DNA of 64,000 nucleotides, from the NCBI RefSeq assembly GCF_042675665.1, contig NZ_JBHTJI010000022.1, positions 62,001 through 126,000 of the forward strand, read 5' to 3'. The notes under the pieces were generated by a model, which saw only the letters and a list, made by a program, of their open reading frames with translations, searched no databases and was not told the origin of the DNA. Position 1 is the stretch's first letter. Each line of letters starts with the position of its first letter. This stretch comes from Mariniflexile jejuense (lineage in GTDB: Bacteria > Bacteroidota > Bacteroidia > Flavobacteriales > Flavobacteriaceae). This document shows positions 8,972 through 16,487 of the stretch, one piece after another. The position numbers and the translations under genes were made by a program.

Positions 8972-9253
8972 ATGTCCTCCTTAGAAGATTACATGTTGCC
9001 TTGCTTAAACAAAAAACTTTTTGGTTTTGAGTGTATGGGTTGTGGCATGCAACGCTCGGTAAGCTTAATACTTCATGGTGATTTTATTGGTGCATTTTAT
9101 ATGTATCCTGCTATTTATACACTAATTCCTTTATTTGTGATTATAGGTATAAATTTTTTATTTAAATTTAAAAATTCGAATAAAATTATAAACGCACTCG
9201 CTATAGCTACTGTTTTTATAATTATAACAAGTTTTATAATCAAGAAAATCTAA
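8972..9253 (+). CDS. DUF2752 small membrane protein
   Basis: 93 residues. The family signature CMGCGMQRS stands at 21-29, after LPCLNKKLFGFE. Two transmembrane helices follow at about 45-62 and 70-92. DUF2752 proteins are widespread in Bacteroidota; their function is unknown, and the cysteine pair suggests metal or redox chemistry at the membrane. The next gene, a CCC-motif membrane protein, begins 10 nt after the stop, so the two form an operon. Confidence 0.85.
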   Translation: MSSLEDYMLPCLNKKLFGFECMGCGMQRSVSLILHGDFIGAFYMYPAIYTLIPLFVIIGINFLFKFKNSNKIINALAIATVFIIITSFIIKKI

Positions 9254-9263
9254 AAACAAATCC

Positions 9264-9596
9264 ATGAAAAAAAATCTTAACACGACTCTAATTTACGTAT
9301 TATCAATATTTGGTTTACTATGTTGTTGCTTAGGTGGCCTTGGCGTATTTTTAGCTGGTCCAGCTTATTTTATGGCATCAAACAAAGTAAAAGATGCGCA
9401 ATTAAATCCTGATGATTACGAAGGTGATATAAATGCAATGAATACTGCAAAAACAGTAGCTTTAGTAATTACTATTATATGTGCAGTAACATTACTATAT
9501 AATATTTATGATTTATCAACTGGCGGTTGGGAAAAAAGACAGGAAGTTATAAAAGGCTTTATGGAAGGTTACCAAAAAGGTGTAAGCGGTCAATAA
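9264..9596 (+). CDS. CCC-motif membrane protein
   Basis: 110 residues with two transmembrane segments. The first (about 10-38) contains the triple cysteine LLCCCLGGLG that names the family in Bacteroidota. The second is at about 65-85. Between them is a short polar stretch with LNPDDYEGD. The function is unknown; it often accompanies DUF2752 and small DUF4190-like membrane genes, as here. The gene is followed by a strong intrinsic terminator. Confidence 0.85.
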   Translation: MKKNLNTTLIYVLSIFGLLCCCLGGLGVFLAGPAYFMASNKVKDAQLNPDDYEGDINAMNTAKTVALVITIICAVTLLYNIYDLSTGGWEKRQEVIKGFMEGYQKGVSGQ

Positions 9597-9614
9597 TAAA
9601 AAATTATATCTAAT

Positions 9615-9644
9615 AAAAAGGCTCACAAATTTGTGAGCCTTTTT
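9615..9644. terminator. Bidirectional intrinsic terminator
   Basis: Perfect hairpin AAAAAGGCTCACAAA / TTTGTGAGCCTTTTT centred between the convergent CCC-motif gene and rocD. It has A and T tracts on the two sides, so it can serve both strands. Confidence 0.88.
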
Positions 9645-9648
9645 GTTT

Positions 9649-10893
9649 TTAATTTTCAAACTGCTTAAGTGTTTTAATAATGATAGCAACACAGTCTAGC
9701 AATTGCTCTTCAGTCATTACCAATGGTGGCGCAAACCTAATAATGTTTCCGTGTGTTGGTTTTGCCAGTAAACCATTATCGCGTAATGCTAAACAAATAT
9801 TCCAAGCGGTTTTGCTATCTTCAGTATCGTTAATTACAATAGCATTAAGCAAACCTTTTCCTCTTACTAAATTTACTATGGAGCTCGTTTCAATATACTT
9901 GTTTAACTCACTTCTAAATAGTTTTCCTAATTCATCCGCATTTTTAGCTAAATTTTCATCTTTAATTACTTGTAAAGCGGCAATAGCAACAGCTGCAGCT
10001 AACGGATTTCCACCAAAGGTACTTCCATGAGTTCCTGGAGTTAAAACATTCATAACATTATTATTTGCTAAAACAGCACTAACCGGATACACACCACCAC
10101 TTAATGCTTTTCCTAATATTAAAATATCTGGTTTTACATTTTCATGGTCTACCGCCAACAGTTTACCTGTTCTGGCAATACCCGTTTGTATTTCATCTGC
10201 AATAAATAATACATTGTATTGTTTACATAAGGCATTTGCTTTTTTCAAATAACCTTCTTGTGGTACATATACGCCAGCTTCACCTTGTATGGGTTCAACT
10301 AAAAAACCTGCAATATTCGTATTGTTTTTTAATACAGTTTCAAGTGCGTTTAAATCATCAAAATCGATGTTTATAAACCCGTTTGAGTACGGACCAAAAT
10401 TTTTGTTTGCTGTATCATCACTTGAAAATGATACGATTGTTGTTGTACGCCCATGAAAATTTTTGTTGCAAACAATAATTTTAGCATTATTTTCATTAAC
10501 ACCTTTTACTTCGTAAGCCCATTTTCTACATACTTTTATCGCAGCTTCTACAGCCTCGGCACCAGAATTCATGGGTAATAACTTATCAAAACCAAAATAC
10601 TCGCACGCAAATTTTTCGTACTTTCCAAGCATATCATTATAAAATGCTCTAGAAGTTAGCGTTAAGGTTTGTGCTTGTTTAATTAATGCATTTACAATTT
10701 TTGGATGGCAATGTCCTTGGTTTACAGCAGAATATGCCGATAAAAAATCATAATACTTTTTTCCATTCACATCCCAAACAAATACACCATCGCCTTTACT
10801 CAAAACTACTGGTAATGGATGATACGTGTTTGATCCGTAATTTTTTTCTAAATCAATCGCCTGTTGCGAAGTTAATTGTTCTAAAATAGCCAT
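9649..10893 (-). CDS. rocD: Ornithine aminotransferase
   Basis: 414-residue class III PLP aminotransferase that converts ornithine and 2-oxoglutarate to glutamate semialdehyde and glutamate in the cytoplasm. The PLP lysine is K262 in ILGKALSGGVYPVSA. The cofactor aspartate is in FIADEIQTGIARTG (about 229-243). The N-terminus, with NYGSNTYHPLPVVLSKGDG, is typical of ornithine rather than acetylornithine enzymes. Length and motifs are complete. It is transcribed alone on the minus strand toward a shared terminator. Confidence 0.93.
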   Translation of the reverse strand: MAILEQLTSQQAIDLEKNYGSNTYHPLPVVLSKGDGVFVWDVNGKKYYDFLSAYSAVNQGHCHPKIVNALIKQAQTLTLTSRAFYNDMLGKYEKFACEYFGFDKLLPMNSGAEAVEAAIKVCRKWAYEVKGVNENNAKIIVCNKNFHGRTTTIVSFSSDDTANKNFGPYSNGFINIDFDDLNALETVLKNNTNIAGFLVEPIQGEAGVYVPQEGYLKKANALCKQYNVLFIADEIQTGIARTGKLLAVDHENVKPDILILGKALSGGVYPVSAVLANNNVMNVLTPGTHGSTFGGNPLAAAVAIAALQVIKDENLAKNADELGKLFRSELNKYIETSSIVNLVRGKGLLNAIVINDTEDSKTAWNICLALRDNGLLAKPTHGNIIRFAPPLVMTEEQLLDCVAIIIKTLKQFEN

Positions 10894-11261
10894 TTTTTTA
10901 ATTTAAAGTTAATGCTTTAAAAGACTGTTTTACGTATTAAAAAACATAAAAAAATCTAATTAAATCTCGCTTAGCGAGTAAAATAACCATTCCTTCTGTA
11001 CCTTTATTTTCTCGAAGTATTCGAAAAAGCAGCGTGGGAGAGAAATCATCCCCGGATAGACATGCAAGTTAATAAATATTATTTGAAGTTTTAAAGTAGC
11101 AAGGTGGTAAAATTTAAAAGATACTGATTATCAAATGTTTGATATAATGCTTTATCAATTAACCTATTTTCAACTTTAATACTTTAAAACTTTGTAACTA
11201 AGCATTCAAAAATCGTTAATCAAAAATCGTTAATCTTTACAGGTTTCATTACTTTTGCAGC
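10894..11261. other. 368 bp intergenic region between rocD and rlmD
   Basis: Divergent promoter region with no credible gene. It contains a short palindrome CTCGCTTAGCGAG near 10967, a tandem pair of AAAAATCGTTAATC (about 11208-11235) and a promoter box just before rlmD. The stretch at 11020-11110 is somewhat richer in G and C, but I see no stable RNA fold in it. Confidence 0.5.
11250..11257 (+). promoter_or_regulatory. Bacteroidota -7 box directly ahead of rlmD
   Basis: TACTTTTG matches TAnnTTTG and ends only 4 nt before the rlmD ATG. Transcription from it would give a leaderless or nearly leaderless mRNA. No clear -33 element is seen. Confidence 0.45.
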
Positions 11262-12671
11262 ATGTCAAAAAGAACAAAAAAACAAGCCTTCACCAATATT
11301 GAAGTTTTAGATGCTGGTGCTAAAGGCAAAACTATAGCTAAAGCACCCGATGGTAAAGTTATTTTTCTGTCAAATACGGTACCTGGCGATGTGGTAGATG
11401 TACAAACATTTAAAGCTAGAAAAGCCTATTATGAAGCTAAAGCTACCACGTTTCATAAATTATCTAATAAAAGAACAACTCCAGTTTGCGAACATTTTGG
11501 TGTTTGTGGTGGTTGCAAGTGGCAAGATATGGGTTATGAACACCAATTGTTTTACAAACAAAAGGAAGTTACCAATAATTTAACCCGCATTGGACATATT
11601 GAACTACCTGAAATAACACCCATTTTAGGTTCAGCTAACCAATATTTCTATAGAAATAAAATGGAATTTTCGTTTAGTGATAGTCGTTGGTTAACGCTAG
11701 AGGAAGTACAATCGGATGCCGATTTGGGTGATAGAAACGCTTTAGGTTTCCATATTCCTGGTATGTGGGACAAAATTTTAGACATAAAAAAATGCCATTT
11801 ACAAGCCGATCCTTCAAACGCTATTAGAAATGCAGTAAAGCAATTTGGACTTGATAATAAGTTTGAATTTTTCAACACCAGAAATCAAACAGGTTTTCTT
11901 CGTACTATGATGATTAGAACTTCTAGTACTGGCGATGTGATGGTAGTTATTCAATTTTTTAAAGAAGATAAAGCTAAACGTATTTTGTTATTAGATTTTC
12001 TTGCTGAAACCTTTCCTCAGATAACCTCGTTACAATACATCATCAACGGAAAAGCAAACGATACTATTTACGACCAAGACGTTATTTGCTATAAAGGTGA
12101 AGACCACATTTTTGAAGAAATGGAAGGTTTGAAATTCAAAATAAATGCGAAATCGTTTTACCAAACAAACTCAAATCAAGCATTTGAATTGTATAAAATA
12201 ACAAGAGATTTTGCAGGTTTAAAAGGCGACGAATTGGTATACGATTTATATACAGGAACAGGAACCATTGCACAGTTTGTTGCAAAACAAGCTAAAAAAG
12301 TAATTGGTGTTGAAGCTGTACCAGATGCCATTACTGCTGCTAAAGAAAATGCACAATTAAATAACATAAACAACGTTGAATTCTTTGTAGGCGATATGAA
12401 ACATGTTTTTAATAGTGAATTTATAACCGCACATGGGCAACCAGACGTTATTATTACCGATCCGCCTCGTGATGGTATGCATAAAGATGTGGTACAACAA
12501 ATACTAAATATTGCTCCTAAAAAAATAGTTTATGTAAGCTGTAATAGTGCTACACAAGCTAGAGATTTAGAGTTAATGGATGCGATGTACAAAGTAACAA
12601 AAACCCAAGCTGTTGATATGTTTCCGCAAACATTTCATGTGGAAAATGTAGTGCTTTTGGAAAAACGATAA
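11262..12671 (+). CDS. rlmD: 23S rRNA (uracil-5-)-methyltransferase RlmD
   Basis: 469-residue SAM enzyme that makes 5-methyluridine in 23S rRNA. A TRAM domain occupies about 1-65. The Fe-S cluster cysteines are C76, C82, C85 and C178. The SAM site is YDLYTGTGTIAQF (about 327-340). The catalytic nucleophile is C427 in VYVSCNSATQARDL, preceded by the TDPPRDGMH motif. All features of the RumA/RlmD family are intact. It heads an operon-like run with the DUF6452 and DUF6048 genes, a common order in Flavobacteriaceae. Confidence 0.93.
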   Translation: MSKRTKKQAFTNIEVLDAGAKGKTIAKAPDGKVIFLSNTVPGDVVDVQTFKARKAYYEAKATTFHKLSNKRTTPVCEHFGVCGGCKWQDMGYEHQLFYKQKEVTNNLTRIGHIELPEITPILGSANQYFYRNKMEFSFSDSRWLTLEEVQSDADLGDRNALGFHIPGMWDKILDIKKCHLQADPSNAIRNAVKQFGLDNKFEFFNTRNQTGFLRTMMIRTSSTGDVMVVIQFFKEDKAKRILLLDFLAETFPQITSLQYIINGKANDTIYDQDVICYKGEDHIFEEMEGLKFKINAKSFYQTNSNQAFELYKITRDFAGLKGDELVYDLYTGTGTIAQFVAKQAKKVIGVEAVPDAITAAKENAQLNNINNVEFFVGDMKHVFNSEFITAHGQPDVIITDPPRDGMHKDVVQQILNIAPKKIVYVSCNSATQARDLELMDAMYKVTKTQAVDMFPQTFHVENVVLLEKR

Positions 12672-12741
12672 GTTGTTAGTCGTAGAGCTGGTTAGCTGTT
12701 TTTAAATCCTAACAACTTAACAACAAACAATAAAGAAATTA

Positions 12742-13284
12742 ATGAAAAAAATAAGTTTCCTTTTAATACTAATAACCTGTGTAGGCATTGGCATTACGTT
12801 AAGTTGCGAACCAGACGATATTTGCTCTGCAAGTACCTCAACAACGCCTAATTTAATAATTGAAGCCTACGATGTTAACAATCCTGAAAACATAAAGGCA
12901 ATTACCAAATTAGTAATTGGTGGTGTTGGAAATGATTTTATACTTACAAATGGTATTATATCGGCATCAAAAATTGAACTGCCTTTAAAAACCGATGCTA
13001 ATACAACGCAATATATACTTATTAAAGATGCTTTTATAAATACCAACGGTACGCCTGATGATACCAGCGACGATTTTTATGATGGTAATAAAGATACCAT
13101 TACAATAAATTACACCCGAGAAGAAGTTTATGTATCGCGCGCTTGTGGCTACAAAACCATATTTAAAAACGTAACATTTGTTATTGAACCTGATGGCAAT
13201 AACTGGATAAAATCAAGACAACCTTTAAACGATAACCAATCTGTAGAAGATGAAACAGAAACACATTTTAACATATATCATTAG
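12742..13284 (+). CDS. DUF6452 family lipoprotein
   Basis: 180 residues with a lipoprotein signal peptide and probable lipidated C22 (ITLSCEPDD). The mature part starts with a cysteine-containing segment and is mostly beta strands, with a late cysteine in RACGYKTIF. The function is unknown; the family is confined to Bacteroidota and usually stands between rlmD and a DUF6048 gene, as here. Its 3' end overlaps the start of the next gene by 35 nt in another frame, which suggests coupled translation. Confidence 0.83.
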   Translation: MKKISFLLILITCVGIGITLSCEPDDICSASTSTTPNLIIEAYDVNNPENIKAITKLVIGGVGNDFILTNGIISASKIELPLKTDANTTQYILIKDAFINTNGTPDDTSDDFYDGNKDTITINYTREEVYVSRACGYKTIFKNVTFVIEPDGNNWIKSRQPLNDNQSVEDETETHFNIYH

Positions 13285-13981
13285 TAGCCTAACGTGTATG
13301 CTTTTGTTTTCTGTGTCTATAAACGCTCAAAACGATAGTATTTCAAAAACAGCTAAAGATTCTATCAAAATTAAAGAAAAATACGGACTTCGTGTTGGTG
13401 GCGATATTGGCAAACTAATACGCTCTTTTGTTGATGATGATTATACAGGCTTTGAAGTTTCGGCAGATTTTCGTCTAAAAAAGCGTTTATATATAGCTGG
13501 TGAAATAGGCATTGAAGAAAAACAAACCACAACCGATTATTTAAATGTAACAACCAACGGAAGCTATTTAAAAGCAGGTATTGACTATAACATGTATCAA
13601 AATTGGTTAGATATGGATAACATGATTTATGCAGGTTTTCGTGTTGGTGCCAGTACATTTAGTCATAACTTAAATAGCTATACCATATACAATACAAACC
13701 AATATTGGTCGCCACAATTTAGTTCAACCGATTTAAAAGAATACAACGGTTTAACCGCTTTTTGGGGAGAAATTATACTTGGCATCAAAGCAGAATTATT
13801 AACAAACCTATATCTTGGTTTAAACGTACAACTTAAAGTGTTGGCTAGTGAAACCGAACCCAATAATTTTGAAAACCTCTACATTCCTGGGTTTAATAAA
13901 ACCTACGATAGTAGCGGTATTGGTACTGGTTTTAGTTATAGTTTAGCATACCGAATTCCGCTTTATAAGAAGGATAAATAG
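13250..13981 (+). CDS. DUF6048 family outer-membrane beta-barrel protein
   Basis: 243 residues. Residues 1-26 are a signal peptide ending at INAQN. The mature protein has alternating amphipathic strands (KYGLRVGGDIGKLI, LYIAGEIGIEEKQTT, IYAGFRVGASTF) and ends in a strand with aromatic residues (GFSYSLAYRIPLY), as expected for a small outer-membrane barrel. The start codon lies inside the end of the DUF6452 gene. The conserved pairing suggests that lipoprotein and barrel act together in the outer membrane. Confidence 0.83.
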   Translation: MKQKHILTYIISSLTCMLLFSVSINAQNDSISKTAKDSIKIKEKYGLRVGGDIGKLIRSFVDDDYTGFEVSADFRLKKRLYIAGEIGIEEKQTTTDYLNVTTNGSYLKAGIDYNMYQNWLDMDNMIYAGFRVGASTFSHNLNSYTIYNTNQYWSPQFSSTDLKEYNGLTAFWGEIILGIKAELLTNLYLGLNVQLKVLASETEPNNFENLYIPGFNKTYDSSGIGTGFSYSLAYRIPLYKKDK

Positions 13982-14028
13982 TTCTTTTTTAAAAATTATA
14001 TATTTGTATAAATTTTCAATTTTACGTA

Positions 14029-14919
14029 ATGCCTAAAAACACATACAAAATAGCCGTAATTCAATTAAACTTGAATAATACGCCAGAAAACAATTTAAAA
14101 AAATGCATTCAATGGGTTAAAGATGCTGCTAAACAGGGTGCAGAAGTTATATCGTTACCCGAATTATATAGCAGTCATTATTTCTGCCAAAGTGAAGATG
14201 TTGAAAATTTTTCGCTTGCAGAACCTTTATATAGCACATCTTTTATTGCTTTTAGTGAACTAGCCAAAGAACTTGGTGTTGTTATTATTGTACCGTTTTT
14301 TGAAAAGCGTATGGCTGGTGTGTACCACAATAGTGCTTACATTATTGATACCGATGGTACAGAAGCTGGTTTGTATAGAAAAATGCACATTCCAGACGAT
14401 CCGCATTTTTACGAAAAATTCTATTTCACACCTGGTGATATTGGCTTTAAGGCCTTCCCTACTAAAAAAGGAACTATTGGTACCTTAATTTGTTGGGATC
14501 AATGGTATCCTGAAGCTGCCAGATTAACAGCATTACAAGGTGCCGATGTATTATTTTACCCAACTGCTATTGGTTGGCATCCACAAGAAAAAGCGCAATA
14601 TGGCGAAAACCAACAAGGTGCTTGGATGAACGTTATGCGTGGTCATGCCGTAGCCAACGGTATTTATGTGGCAGCAGCAAACCGCATTGGTTTAGAAAAA
14701 TATTTACCAGAAACCAACGGTATCGAATTTTGGGGTTCATCATTTATTGCTGGTCCACAGGGTGAAATTTTAGCACAAGCATCGGTTGATAAAGAAGAAA
14801 TTTTAATAGCCGAAGTCGATTTAAGTTTACAAGAAAATGTGCGTCAAAACTGGCCGTTTTTACGTGATAGACGTATCGAAAACTACGGCGATATTACCAA
14901 ACGTGTTATCGATAAATAG
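14029..14919 (+). CDS. aguB: N-carbamoylputrescine amidase
   Basis: 296-residue nitrilase-fold hydrolase that cleaves N-carbamoylputrescine to putrescine, CO2 and ammonia. The catalytic triad is visible: E45 in LPELYSSHYFC, K118 in YRKMHIPD, and C155 in LICWDQWYPEAA. The HYFC and YFTPGD elements are typical of AguB. Agmatine deiminase follows on the same strand, so the two steps of agmatine degradation are encoded together. A palindromic repeat lies in the gap between them. Confidence 0.93.
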   Translation: MPKNTYKIAVIQLNLNNTPENNLKKCIQWVKDAAKQGAEVISLPELYSSHYFCQSEDVENFSLAEPLYSTSFIAFSELAKELGVVIIVPFFEKRMAGVYHNSAYIIDTDGTEAGLYRKMHIPDDPHFYEKFYFTPGDIGFKAFPTKKGTIGTLICWDQWYPEAARLTALQGADVLFYPTAIGWHPQEKAQYGENQQGAWMNVMRGHAVANGIYVAAANRIGLEKYLPETNGIEFWGSSFIAGPQGEILAQASVDKEEILIAEVDLSLQENVRQNWPFLRDRRIENYGDITKRVIDK

Positions 14920-14959
14920 TCGTTTTATAATAGCTGAAGCATTAATTTACACACAATAC

Positions 14960-15043
14960 ATGGTCAGGTAGAGCGCAGTCAAGACCTAATTTTCAAGTTA
15001 TTAAGTTAAATAACCTCTCGACTGCGCTCGAGGTGACAATTCA
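14960..15043. repeat. Interspersed palindromic repeat (GACTGCGCTCGA family), copy 1
   Basis: Arms GAGCGCAGTC and GACTGCGCTC are perfect inverted repeats about 40 nt apart, flanked by GTCA/TGAC. The same arms recur at about 26813-26884. Position between co-directional genes and relaxed ends suggest a REP/MITE-like element with no coding capacity. Confidence 0.75.
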
Positions 15044-15069
15044 GATAGTATTAATTACAAAAAACAAAA

Positions 15070-16107
15070 ATGAACGATAACTGGATATTTCCTGCTGAAT
15101 GGGAAAAACAACAAGGTATTTTATTGTGCTTTCCGCATAATGGTAACGATTGGCCTGGGAAATACGAAGCAGTACAATGGGCGTTTGTTGAATTTATTAA
15201 AAAAGTAGCTTCTGTTGAAGAAGTTATACTAGTTGTTGCCAACGAAAAACTAAAAACCAAAGTTACGGGCATGCTAGAATTGGCACACGTACAGTTAAAA
15301 AATGTGTCGTTTATCATTCATAAAACCAACCGCAGTTGGATGCGCGATTCTGGACCTATTATTGTAAAACAAGGAAATAAACGAAAAGCCATAAACTTCA
15401 ACTTTAATGGTTGGGCAAAATATACTAACTATACTTTAGACAAGCACGTTCCTGCTAAAGTTGCAAATTTTTTAAATATCCCATTGGAACAAGCCATATA
15501 CAACGGAAAACCTTTCATTTTAGAAGGTGGTGCTATTGATGTGAATGGAAAAGGCTCGTTATTAACTTCAGAGGAATGCCTACTCCACCCAAGCATCCAA
15601 GTACGAAATGCAGGCTTAACTAAAAAAGACTACGAAGCTGCCTTTAAACAGTATTTAGGTGTAACCAACGTTATTTGGTTAGGCGATGGTATTGTAGGCG
15701 ATGATACACATGGGCATATAGACGATTTAGCGCGTTTTGTGAATGACGATACCATTGTTACCGTTGTTGAAACCGATAAAACTGATGCCAATTACAAGCC
15801 ACTACAAGATAATTTAAAACGCTTGCAATCTGCCACTTTAGAAAACGGTAAACAACCCAATATTGTTACCTTGCCAATGCCTAAAGCGTTAGAGTTTGAT
15901 GGCATTCGTATTCCTGCTAGTTATGCCAACTTTTTAATACTAAACAAAACGGTTTTAGTACCAACCTTTAATGATGCTAACGACCGTGTTGCACTTAACA
16001 TTATTGCAGATTGTTTTCCTGATAGAGCCATTATTGGTATTGCAGCCACCGATTTTATTTGGGGCTTTGGTACACTACATTGCTTGAGCCAGCAAATACC
16101 TCAGTAA
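15070..16107 (+). CDS. aguA: Agmatine deiminase
   Basis: 345-residue amidinotransferase-fold enzyme that converts agmatine to N-carbamoylputrescine. The N-terminal PAEWEKQQGILLCFP matches the family. The active site includes WMRDSGP, GGAIDVNGKG, GDDTHGHIDDLARF and the catalytic cysteine C338 in GFGTLHCLSQ near the C-terminus. Length is normal. Together with aguB upstream it makes putrescine from agmatine. No arginine decarboxylase is seen in the window. Confidence 0.94.
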   Translation: MNDNWIFPAEWEKQQGILLCFPHNGNDWPGKYEAVQWAFVEFIKKVASVEEVILVVANEKLKTKVTGMLELAHVQLKNVSFIIHKTNRSWMRDSGPIIVKQGNKRKAINFNFNGWAKYTNYTLDKHVPAKVANFLNIPLEQAIYNGKPFILEGGAIDVNGKGSLLTSEECLLHPSIQVRNAGLTKKDYEAAFKQYLGVTNVIWLGDGIVGDDTHGHIDDLARFVNDDTIVTVVETDKTDANYKPLQDNLKRLQSATLENGKQPNIVTLPMPKALEFDGIRIPASYANFLILNKTVLVPTFNDANDRVALNIIADCFPDRAIIGIAATDFIWGFGTLHCLSQQIPQ

Positions 16108-16115
16108 AATACTCA

Positions 16116-16352
16116 TCATTGCGAGCACAGTGAAGCAATCTCATGATACTTTTCAATAGCTACCTTTTTTGTTTATAGTTTAAAATAGACAGATTATTTC
16201 GGTCATGCTTCCCTCGTAATGACGCTATGGAACGTCATTGCGAATGAAATGAAGCAATCTCCCTATTTATTAACAAAAAGCAATAATATATTACGCTTTA
16301 AAAACTGTAAAGGTTTAATTTGAGAGATTGCTTCGTGCCTCGCAATGACGGG
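16116..16352. repeat. Interspersed palindromic repeat cluster (GTCATTGCGAG...GAAGCAATCTC)
   Basis: Three arms of one family: 16116-16143 and 16232-16262 in direct orientation (TCATTGCGA...GAAGCAATCTC) and 16322-16352 inverted (GAGATTGCTTC...TCGCAATGACG). A partial inverted arm stands at 16204-16224. The second and third arms pair to form a long hairpin. This is a common REP-like family of bacterial genomes. It fills most of the 380 bp gap between aguA and the NTPase unit. Confidence 0.82.
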
Positions 16353-16401
16353 CATTATTAATAAATACGTATAACTACGTATTGCTTTTTTGGTAAGAAA
16401 A

Positions 16402-16464
16402 ATCTAACTTCGCTTATCGTGTGGATATAAATCATTGAAACTATTTTATATCATATCGTTAGGC
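16402..16464 (+). other. Possible attC-like half-site at the left edge of cassette 1
   Basis: ATCTAAC (16402-16408, matching RYYYAAC) and GTTAGGC (16458-16464, matching GTTRRRY) enclose an inner perfect stem GATATAAA (16424-16431) / TTTATATC (16445-16452). This resembles a short attC site, but the left heptamer could occur by chance in AT-rich DNA. Confidence 0.35.
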
Positions 16465-16487
16465 ACAATTATGATGAAAAAACATCT

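Noticed and set aside
11020..11110. Possible structured RNA or riboswitch upstream of rlmD
   Set aside because: The segment is slightly richer in G and C, but no consistent stems or known motif could be paired by eye.
13250..13284. Frameshift between the DUF6452 and DUF6048 genes
   Set aside because: Both proteins are complete, each with its own signal sequence and expected ends; the 35 nt overlap is a normal gene overlap.
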